Origin: Rhyacichthys aspro
Lineage: Eukaryota > Chordata > Actinopteri > Gobiiformes > Rhyacichthyidae
NCBI GenBank assembly: GCA_036850595.1
Contig: CM072160.1
Span: 3,023,981 to 3,087,980 of the forward strand
Reading direction: 5' to 3'
DNA: 64,000 nt
The notes beneath the pieces are model-generated. The model did no database searches. It had not been told where the DNA came from and was given only the letters and a program-made list of their open reading frames with translations. Positions 38,101 through 49,700 of this stretch are shown here, piece after piece. Made by a program: the position numbers and the translations under genes. How positions within the stretch are numbered: position 1 is the first letter of the stretch; each line of letters starts with the position of its first letter.

Positions 38101-41100
38101 CCCTAAATTGAATCCTCATTTAGTCTCGGGTTTAATTCTGATTCAATCTTGATTTACTTCAGGTTTAGCCCTTATTTAGTCCTGGGTTTTGTCCCGCTCT
38201 AGTTCTGGTTTAGTCCAGGATAAGTCCTTGTTTAGCCCCTAGATTTGGTCCTAGTTGAGTCACAGTTTAGTCCTGGATTTAGTCCTGAGTTTGCCCTTAG
38301 TTTTGAGCTTTTATTCTGTTTTAATCCAATGATTGAGTCTGGTTTTGTCCTGATTTAGTCCTGCTTTAGCTCTGCATTAACCTCTAAATTTAATCCTGGT
38401 CCAGCCCTTGTTGAGTTGATGTAGTCAGCTGCTGTTATGGTCTTTTCATCTTTAATATTTTGCCCTGCTCCTCTCTGTGCGTCTCTCCCTTCTCGTTTCT
38501 CGTTGCGATGCAGATGTGGAGCAGCCCAAGGGCACAGGTGGCCTTCAGACCAGGACCCATCAGTCTTGAGCTGCACCAATAACAGAGAGACGCTCTGTTT
38601 CTGGGCAAACATACGGTGGGCCGGGCCTGGGTTCATGAACTATTAGCTTCAGACCTGGATAATTAATGATACGCTAACAATAACTCCTCCAATATTGTCT
38701 TCTTCCATTTGAGTCTAGCCACAGAAGGTCACAAGCCTCACAACAGAGAGTGTTATAGTCACTGAATTATATATTGTATTTTAATCAATCAATTAATTAA
38801 TCAATTAAACTTTAGAGCACTTTTCATACAGCTTAATGCAAGGTGCTTCACAAAAGAAAATCATTAAACATTATTTAAAACAGTTTAAAAACAGTGGTGG
38901 CTGTATTTCACTTTTTTCACTCAGTAAAATAGATTAATTTAATTTAATTTAATTTAATTTAATTTAATTTAATTTAATTTAATTTTATTTAATTTTATTT
39001 AATTTTATTTAATTTTATTTAATTTTATTTAATTTAATTTTATTTTTATTTTATTTTATTTTATTTTATTTAAATATGGATGCTTTGGAGAAAATAAAAG
39101 CTGAGTCAAGTTTTTTTTTGTTGTTGTTGTGTTTTCTTTTTTGTAAGGTACTGGTATGATCATAAATGAGGAGCATATACCCATTTCTGAGCACGGCCTG
39201 TGATTGCTCGCTCTTACGCGTGGACATAAGTGTACAGCTCCCATCAGACCTGACCTGACGCGGTGGTATTTATGATCCGACATCAGGCTTTTCTGTCCTC
39301 CGTCACACGCCGTAAACACACAACGCTCCGGAGACACGCTCATAAAATGAGTTGATGAATGTGTGCAGCCTTTAGCGGGGCCGGCTGTGCCTTATGGCCG
39401 CTGACAGATGTCCGGGCAGCCTTTAGAAAACAGTGCTGGCAGAGGCCGGGTCACACATCCATCAAACAGAGCCCTGCGTTAGACTCCAGCGCAGAGGCTG
39501 GACTCCTGCTCAGGGTTTACTCGGTTTCAAACAGTCAGGCTGTGATCTGTGGCAGCATTAGCATTATTCTTCTCTTTCTTTTAGAATTTAAAACTGATAT
39601 TGTTAATGTGGAGCCTGTTTTAGTTTGAAAGGGTTTTGTTAAGGCTGAAAGTTAATTCATCACAACAATGTTAGTGAATATTGCAATGCAGTGGTTAATA
39701 TATCACAAAGGAAAACAAAAAGGAAGCAGATGCAAAATTAGATTGGAGGAAACACTTCAGAATAAGGTGTCAAATATTAAAAAAAAACACTTTACATTGT
39801 ATTAGAAAATAAGAGAGTAAAATCTAAAAGCCTTACTAGATGTTTTGGTAAATAAAACCCTTTTCTCTCACTCGGTCTACAATTCCAAAGATAAAAGTTT
39901 CAGCTCTAAACTTAGATTTAATTTAACGTATTAGTATTTTGTGGTGAAAAAATGAATCCGGTTTGACCTTTTTTTTTAAATAAAAGAAGCAGGAAAAGTT
40001 ACTGCTGTTGTTGGTGGAGAGTGGAAATCAAGACGTGGAAAACAAAATCATTTAGTGCAGCTTTGAGTGTCCTCATAGCACAAAAAAAAAGAATAATGTC
40101 TGATTTTGCATTTTCAGGTTTATGTAAAATTGCCATGTTTCATTATTCGTTTGCACTTTTTCTACTTTTTATGTTTATCTATCCTCAAGTTCGTCAGGAA
40201 TTGACTTTAAGCCTTGGATTATCACCTTTTACAAGCAAATGTAGGTAAATCTAGGCGTTAATCTACTATCTTTAAGCCTATTACACCAATAGAACATCCT
40301 TGTTGATAAAATAAACTAACAATTGGAACACTTTAATCTTGGTGTATCACCTTAGATTCTTATTCAAACCTACTTCTTTCTAATTCTGCAGTGACTTGTC
40401 GTGAATAGAGCTGTCGGTTTGAACGCAGCGGGTGCAGTCGGCTCAGGGTCGGACGCTGGTTTTCCGCGACGCACCCTTGAAAAAACTATTAAATGTGACG
40501 GAGGACGGGCCGAGCGGCGTGAGGCGGAGACTCGTACGCTCTCAGAGAGTTATTACAGTTCAGGGTTAGAGCCAACGTGACATATTCCTCACTGTCACTG
40601 CTCCCTAACACACTGTTATTTATGTGCTGCCTTTAGCACTCACCTCGCTTCATCTACATTCGATGTCAGTTCATTTTAGAAGGAGTCAAAACCACCTGGA
40701 GTTTCACGGTCAAACGGATCGCTTTGAAAAACAAGGACAACGCCCACAAACCTTCTACCTTTTTCAAAATTGTGCAAAGACTTTTTCACTTTTCTTCCAC
40801 TGCATTCATCTAATTCAGCTCTTATCGATATAATCTAAGTATATCTAAAACACAGATGCCTTCCTTTTAATCACTTTTAATGTATATATCTCTTGTATTT
40901 TTCCCATGCATCAATAATAAACACAACATTTTCTACCGAGTACAAGAAAACAAACACACGTACAAATCTGTGCCAGGAGAGATTTCTTTCTTGAAGTGAT
41001 TTAGTTTGTGTTGAAGTGAAAGCAGCGGACATGTTTAAGTGGTTAAATGTGTTCAAGTACAGGCTAAGAGCTGTGTCTTTGTCTGAAATTTAGTTTTTTG

Positions 41101-43704
41101 TCCTGGTCTCAGACTCCACTCTCCTCCAACAACAGCAGTAGTAACCTTTTCTGCTTCTATTATTAAAAAAAAAGAAGGTAAAAAGCATTGCCAACATTTA
41201 TTCATGTTTCATTTGCTGCAGTTTCTCTATTTTTATCTTTTTTGAGCTGTTTCTCTGTAAAATAAGACGTATTTCCAACAGAATAACCCATTTCCGTGGT
41301 TTATTTCCTTGTTCCTTTGTTGTTGACATCAGTGTCGACCAATGGGAGCGCTCCTTTTTACCTGAAGTGAGCTGTGATTGGACAAAATCCTGCTGTGGGC
41401 TGATCATTCTCATCTATTAAAATCCTTCATTATAAAGACTAGATCACGTCTTAAGGTCTCATTTTTTCAGATGATTCCTGTTACAATAAACTTTAGGAGA
41501 TTACACTGAAAAACTAAATGAAACAGTAAAAAAAACAGTAATTAAATGATATAATCTTATTGTTTTGTTGATGTATCTAACTCTGAATCTGGAGACAGGG
41601 TAATTCTATGTAAAATAAAAAGTAAAATCACACTGGAGACGGTACAGATGGTTGTTATGCTCTGACCTTCTGTAACATGTCATGCAGCACAATATTTACT
41701 CCATTAGATTTATTACCAGCCTGATCTGCTGATAAACCAACACTGAACTCACGCCCAGAGGCTCTTATAATGTACTCTTTAATAAAACCACCATCCTCTG
41801 CAGTCTATAATATGCATATTGTATTAAAATCTCCGTGCTCTCCTTCAGTGGGATTATTCTAAACTCTCGGTGAACTCCTAGGAGCTTTAATTTGTGTCTC
41901 ACTCCAGAATATTCGATCATATTTTCATTGTGAAGGTGAAGGAGCAGCTTCCACGTCCCGAGGCGCAGGGTTCCCCCGAACCTCATCTCAACTGGGTCAC
42001 TACCAGCAGCGCTTTATTATTAAGATTTCATATTAAGAATTTAAATATGCAGCTGAGAATGAAGCCTTAATGTAAACTGAACCACACAATACAGCTTTCC
42101 CTTTGTTTTTTTGGTTCTATTTTTTGGTTCTGTTTGATTTTTGTTTTGTTAATTGCGTTCAAACTGATAAAAAAATACATAAATAAGGCTGGGAATTAAT
42201 TATAGCCAGTGCAAAACCCTTATGATAATGTCTGTGCTACAGTTTTGAACCTTCCAAATGAGCATTGCCAAAGTTGTGTGTTATTACTTCTGATTTAATG
42301 AATATATCTGTAGTGTATTGACGTGTATTGATCGTTTTTTACAGTGTAGTAGTTTATTATTACCATAAAAGGTGCCCAGGCCTCATGGGTTGGGATAACA
42401 CTGAAGATTAAAATCACAGAAGCCAGAGATGGCGACCTTTTACAGCGACTTGGGACTCGACTCGGACTCGTTTGAAACTCGTGGACAATGAACCGTTTTC
42501 CACTAAAACCAACAAAACCACTGTAAACAGCTCCATTCATCCACGTGACGGGACAGATTTTGTTTTAATTGACCTGTTTCTATTGGATTTATTCATAGAC
42601 AACAGAATGATAGACAGTTATCAGTTTATTCTATTTGTTGTCACTGGCAAAAACTGGACAAAATACAGTTAAGAATACTAAAAAATATTAATATAAACTA
42701 TTCTCTACAGACACATTCATATGCAATAAGTTTATTAATAAGACCGCAGTATTATCTTCAAGTTCTCACATTAAAGGGACTTGGACTTGCAAAAAAAGAC
42801 TTGTATACATCTCTGACAGAAGCATAAAAGAACCAAAAACATGACAGAGGGCTGGCCATATCTTTGTGACATGGAAATAAATCTGTTTCTATTCACTTTT
42901 AGCCTAAATTTAACATTATGCTGAAGGTGTTGGGTTTCATTTCCAAACAACTGATGTTAAAGAACAGCAAAATATGACTTAAGTTTGTTTTTTTTGTCTT
43001 TTTTGGACCAAGACAAATTTCTCTGTGGGACCAGCAGTGATTTAATTTGACATTTATTACTCGAAACCTTTAAAAAACAAACCAAAGCTGGGAAACAGTT
43101 ATAAAAATAGAGTTTATAATGAAGTCTAAATGTATTTGTGTGTTTTATCTGTTGTGTAAACATTCATTAGACCCCTTTGACCCCTCCATTGACCCCTGTG
43201 TGGCCCCTCAGACAGACGGGGCTCCTGGTGATGGGCCCCGAGCACAGCGAGAGTTACCAGATGATGAAGACCACGCTGCTGAAGAGTAAGACCCCCACGG
43301 TGACTCTGACCCGGGACAACTTCAGCCGACACATCCCCAACATGGTCCTGGCCGAAGGGGACGGGGCCATCGTGGACGTGACGGCGGGGGTCCTGTACGC
43401 GGACCGGGCCCTGAAGACCGCTCAGGTACCGCACTCAGGACGGTACAACGACGAGAGTCTAAATCTAAACTGGGCTTTAAATACTGTGAAAAAGTGTTTG
43501 CCCCCTTCCTGATTTCTTATTTTTTTGCACATTTGTCACAATTAATTTAAATATTAGACAAAACAGGGCTGTGCAATTATTTTCAATTTAAATTTTGGCT
43601 CCCAACAATCACAAAAAAAAATTATTTGTTGTTATTGTTTTTATTTTTTACTTGTTTTCCATGAGATTGTGGAAGTGCACTACATTGTTGACCTTATAAA
43701 TTTA

Positions 43705-43767
<63 letters not shown>

Positions 43768-46700
43768 CTTTATTATTACTGTTTATTTTTAAAGCTATTT
43801 ATATGTATGAATATATTATTTATTTTAGGAAAAATGCACAGTTTTGTTCAATAAATCCAACATATTTCCAAAGTCAGTGAGTAATCGTGTAAAATAATCA
43901 TGATTTCAATAATGACCAAAATAATTGTGATTATTATTTATTAAATAATCAAGCAGCCCTAAGAAAAAGACAGTTTATTCATGATATAACATTTACTTTT
44001 TCACATGGGGCCAGGTAGGTTTGGATAGCTTTTACTTAAAAACTGCATTTTGTGTTATCTTTGTCTAATATTTAAATGTGTTTGATGATCTGAAACATTT
44101 AAGTGTGACAAATGTGCATAAAAATAAAAAAAATTAGGACTGTGTATATACATTTGAAGTCTATAAGATGAAGAAGACAGATGGATAGATGGATGTATGA
44201 GTTGTTGTGTTTAATAAGTGTTCAAATCAACAGTAAGAGGCTGAACGCTGTGATCTGCAGTGCTGTTATCCATCTGTTTCAACAGGCTTTAAAATATAAT
44301 TGGCTGCTGCTTCAGAAAAAGAGGCCTGTCCAGTCAATTGAAAATGACACCTGCTGAAATAACAAAAGCTGGGTTTTGTGCTTGACCCGGCTTCACCGCT
44401 CGGTTCCTCTCCGACGCTTTTACTGCTCCGAGATACTCCTGGTTTCAACTGGAATACGTTAAAACAGCAGCCGTGAAATGTGTTTAATTAGTCACAGCGG
44501 CGTCTTTTCAGAGTTGTGTCAGTGATTGATAAAAAAAAATGACAAAATGTAGGATTCACCGTTAAAGTCAGACTATTTGCTTTTGAAAATGTCTTTATAA
44601 TGCAGTAAAAAGTACGGATATGAATGTAATTAATCTGGATTAACTGCACAACTTTTAATTAACACTGAATCCTCAATTCAACAGAAGGTAATTGACTTTA
44701 TTTTGAATCGTTTAACTTTTGTATAGCTTGTTTTACAGAAAAGTATTCATTTTGGATTCATTTTGAGCCCAGTCTATGAACGCAAAAATGATTTGACAAA
44801 TAAATTAAATGAGAAATCTGTAACTTAAAGTGCATTACCAATAGATTCACTTTGTAGTTCAGGACTTTGACTTTTTGAAATGTCAAATTGTGTGAACTTG
44901 TGTACTTTAGGATCTTAAAGATTATTTAAATCTGCTGCAAACACACATATTTCTTTACTCTTTTTGAGGGAAACTTCTGTTAATCTCTTCAAACACAAGT
45001 GTCTTTGTTGTTTTTCCATCGTTAGCTCGAGCGTTAGCCACGTTAGCCTCAGGAAACAGAAATGAGGACGGTGTGGACGGTGTGGACGGGGCGCTACGTC
45101 AAATTAACAATTGCACTATTTTATTTATTTTTTTACGCTCTGAACCGAAAAAATTAACGTTAAAAGTTACCGATCTAGTATAAAGACAGGAGTTGTAGAG
45201 AATAAATGGGTTTTTCTTTGTGTTAATCCCAGACAGACTCCATTCTTTAATTCCTGAACCTAAAACATTACTCATTATCTCTGCGTAATGTTTCGTCAGG
45301 ACCAGTTTCGTAAGTTGGGCGGAGTTATACGAGACCAGGAGAAGGTCACGGACATAAACCCTGGTCCCGTTGTGACGGTAACGACCTCGACAAAGACGTA
45401 CAGAGCGGAGAGCGTCGTGGTCACCGCTGGACCGTGGGCCAAGCTGCTGCTGGCTCCGACCGGCCTCCATCTTCCTCTTCAGGTACCAGGATCTGCACCC
45501 AGACACAAACGTCATCTACACCTGTGGGGTCAAAGTGAAAACGGGGAGGGGCCGGGGTAGTTAATGAGAATCAGTTCAGGGGCCGAAGATTTTATTAAAG
45601 TTTGAATAGAAGGTTTTATCTTCATTTGGGTTTTATAATTTTGTCCTTTTATGGAAACTGGTTTTAGTTTTTAGGATTTGAACGGATTTGAGATGGATTC
45701 GAATAGGTTTTCAATGGATTTTAACAGGTTTTAGTTGGATTTGAACAGGTTTTTGATGGATTTTAACAGGTTTTAGTTGGATTTGAACAGGTTTTAGTTG
45801 GATTTGAACAGGTTTTCGAGGGATTTGAACAGGTTTTAGTTGGATTTGAACAGGTTTTTGATGGATTTTAACAGGTTTTACTTCGATTTGAACAGGTTTT
45901 AGTTGGATTTGAACAGGATTTAGATGGATTTGAACAGGATTTAGATGGATTTGAGCAGGTTTTCGATGGATTTGAACAGGTTTTAGTTGGATTTCAACAG
46001 GATTTAGATGGCTTGGAACTGGTTTTAGTTGGATTTGAACAAGATTTAAATAAATTTTAACATGTTTTAAATTAATTTGATCAGTTTTTTGATGGATTTG
46101 AACAGGTTTTAGTTGGATTTCAACAGTATTTAGATGGATTACTACAGATTTGAGTTGGATTTGAACAGGTTTTATCTTTGTAGCAAAAATAAAATCTAAA
46201 ACCTGTTCAAATCCATCTAAAACGTTTTCAAATCCAACTAAAACCTGTTCAAATCCACCTAATACATCAACTACTCAGTGTGTTGAAGGGCCACATAAAA
46301 CATTGCAAAGGCTAGGCTATATTTTCCATCTGAAACTAAGAGTAATTATATTCTGCACATCTCCCACAGTCATTTGTCATGTGTACGCAGAGCCACAGCA
46401 ACAAACCGGACCGTATAATTAGCTCCTCTGTGGAGGGTGGCTCAGCAAAACAATATATCAGATGTAGTTATTCTAAATGAAACAAGAAATAACCAGAAGT
46501 GAGAGTTAAAAACAGCTCGGGAGGGTTTACTGAGTCCAGAAGGTTAAAAGTTAATGTCACAAATATTGATTCTGTATCTCTGTAACTCTTCAAATGATTA
46601 GTAGTATATGATCGAATCAAAATAATACTCTATAAATACAGAAAATACAATAGACACTTAGATTAAATGCAGTAAGATGAAATAAGATGTTAAATAATTG

Positions 46701-49700
46701 CATAAGGTGTTGTAAAACATACTGAATTATATTACATTAGATTAATTTATAAGGCATTGTATTGTAATGTATTCTAATGTGAAATAGTGTGGGTTACATG
46801 TAGTACATTAGATTATTTCTCACATAGTATTATGGTTTAATGGTATAATGGAGCATGTTTAATGTTTAATATTGCAGTGTAGGATATAACACTGAGATTT
46901 ATTACTGTTTATAAAATGATAACAGGTGTGTGGATTGAATTTATTCTTTTTTCTTGTACACAACAAAAATAAACAAAAGTTATATTGAAACCCCATGAAA
47001 TCTATCTATATTCCTCTCAATTAAAAGTGTATTTTTCTACATTTGTGCAGTTTGAGGTGTTTCTATTGGCAGTAAATGAATAAAACAACCACAGACACGG
47101 CCCTGGTGGAAGCCTCTTGGAAATGGGTCAAGAGCTCATCGGTTAAAAAACATTTTTAGTGGAACAGCAGCTCCTGTGTCTGAATCATACTCATACAGTA
47201 GGTGTAAGTCTTTAGTGCCCACCTCAATGTGTCACTACTGTTTTGGTACAAACCTTGCATTTCTCTGAGTCTTTTTCTCACATTGTTACAGCCCACAGTG
47301 AAAGGTGTTGGAAACATTAAAGCCACAGTAAAGTTGTATTATTTAGACTCACAGTGCTTTTCCCAAATACGAGCTCATTTGCATCACATGGTCATCTTAT
47401 ATCCATATATGTGCCAGTCATATTAAATAAGAGTCTATGTAAAATATCAATAAGAGTGTTTCTTTTCCAATGGAGAGACTTTGGAGACCATCTACAGTCT
47501 GATTTGTTCTGCCCAAGTCTCATAATTAACCAAAATAAATGATCATATTGCATTTTAAATAGTATTAAATTAAATTAAATTAAATTAAATTAAATTAAAT
47601 TAAATTAAATTAAATTAAATTAAATTAAATTAAATTAAATTAAATTAAATTAAATTAAATTAAATTAAATTAAATTAAATTAAATTAAATTAAATTAAAT
47701 TAAATTAAAAGCTTTATTGTCATTGTGCAGCAGTACAATGAAATTCAAGTGCCACATCTGATCAGTGCATAAAAGACTAAAAACAGACAAACACACACAA
47801 AAGAAAAAAAAAAAAACAATAAATACCTTGCAAGTTAAAAATGTATTAAAAATGTCATGAGTATAGTACATTCATATGCTAGAGTCTGTAGTCGACTGAG
47901 TGATACTTTTGTGGTTATTTTCCAGAGAAAGTCTCGCAGAATTTGTATTTAATGCAGCATTTCCTCAATAAACCAGCGTTTCTTCTTGTTCTTCTTGAAC
48001 AAAGAGGCGTGAGGTACGAGCCGAGAGACTTACTGAGCTCAAGATGAAGCCATTTGATGAGATGAACCTTAATTCTGAGGAAACAGACTGTGTTTTGTTA
48101 AAACAGCAGCGTCATATTCACAGACGACATATGTTTAGCGGAGACTATCCAAAAAAACAAGTCTTCTGACATGTTAGGGTCATTCTAGTGTAATTGGTCC
48201 TTGTCCCGGGACATTATGTATATTAGATTAGATTATATTAGAGGTTTCTGTCCAGCTGAGGAACTGTATCAGTGAGATAGACATGATTCTTTCAGTTTCA
48301 TGTCTAAGAACCATCAAAATAAGAATAATAAGAATAAGAAAACTGCAGAGGAACAGTCAGAGCAGAATCACACAGATCAAAGAGAAAAACCAACCTGGTC
48401 AGAACAAAAACGACATTAAAACTATTCAAAAACTAAGCTAAAACAAATTAAACTAAAATACACTATGTAAATGTACAGTATATGGAGATTAATAAAGAGT
48501 AAAAAACAGGAAATTGCAGATTGTATAATAGTTATTACAGATATTGCACATTGATGGTGAAAATATATAATAATAAAATAATAAAAATAAGACCTAGAAC
48601 ATCGAAATTGGGCTCCTTTATGTGTCGTTGATACAAATGCAGTGATTTAGACACAGACTACTACAAGTCCATGGAAAACACTGAAGGCAGGATCAATAAT
48701 GTGTGTATTTTTGTTTAAGAAGTGAGAAATCCTACGTGAACGCCGGCTGTGAACAAGTCGAGGTGCGTCCAAAGAAAAAAACACCCATAGTTCTGTTGTT
48801 ATTGTGAGTAAATCATTCTGAAAAGAAGCGTGGGAGCCCAGCCTCGGTCCAGATAATGTTCTTCCGGACCGTTAGTTCATTAGACCGAGCGCTCCCCAAC
48901 AATGTGTCCTGATTACTGCGCTTTTCAGACGGATGCCATTTGTCCGAAGCTGTGTACATTTCATTAAGTCCTAATTCTCGGCGCGGCACGGAGGAGCTCT
49001 TTTATGGCTGTAATTTTATTAGAGAGAAAACGATGAGGAGGAAGGAGCTGCTGATGTTCCACTGGGGTCTGTTTTAACTCTGAGTCACATCCACTCAACC
49101 GCCAGCCGCTCAACACCTTCTCTTTTCGTAGTTTAACGCTGTGATTAGGAGAAAAACAAGATATTTTCAGGGCTTTGCGTGTTTGTCCTTTTCAATTCCG
49201 ACCTGGTTAATGAAACTTTCTTTGCAGCACAACACTCAAAACTATTAAAATGTGTGAAACAGTCGTTGCTTTCTTTCTGAAGGTGGTGAGGATTAACGTG
49301 TGCTACTGGAAAGAGAAAGATCCCGGCTCGTACAACGTGAAGAATCGTTTCCCCTGCTTCCTTCTGACCGAGGGAGAAGAGGCCAAAGAGCACATCTACG
49401 GCCTGCCCTCCAACGAGTATCCAGGACTCGTCAAGGTACCACATTTTAAACTGAAAAGAAAAGAGAAATAGTCGTTTTTTTAGAAATTCAAGTGAAATTA
49501 ATGATGCCCTTGGTCTTCTAGCTCCTTACAGTCGCTCTTTCATTTGTTTTAATGGACTGGCCCCACATATCTCTCAGAATTGTTGTCCATCATTTATATA
49601 AACATTTTTATTATTTTCTTTTGTCTATTATTTTAAAAATGTCACTCAAATGTCTTTAAATGGACAGACAAATTGCTGTTTTCTCATCCAGGTTGTTTCT

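Larger units (their letters stand above)
36587..43211 (+). other. pipox intron 2 (6625 bp)
   Basis: The second largest intron. It holds a degenerate GGTTTAGTCCT block, a LINE tail with a long pentanucleotide run, two family A copies and otherwise unique sequence. GC-richer patches at 38440-38640, 39180-39520 and 40400-40540 carry chance frames only. Confidence 0.8.
43426..45299 (+). other. pipox intron 3 (1874 bp)
   Basis: It contains the ACGATTAT-type MITE at 43563-43965. The remainder is unique AT-rich sequence without further features. Confidence 0.8.
45483..49282 (+). other. pipox intron 4 (3800 bp)
   Basis: It holds the hAT-like end with a 21-bp array (45525-46310), a retrotransposon tail with a (TTTAA)n run (47564-47890) and a non-repetitive GC-richer island at 48840-49010. 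The rest is featureless. Confidence 0.8.

Noticed and set aside
43669..43854. Poly-tyrosine open frame
   Set aside because: Translation of the (ATT)n microsatellite.
45483..45557. Exon 4 continuing past its donor for 24 codons
   Set aside because: The frame stays open to a TAG, but family length and the match of exon 5 (VVRINVCYW) straight after LPLQ show that GTACCA is the true donor.
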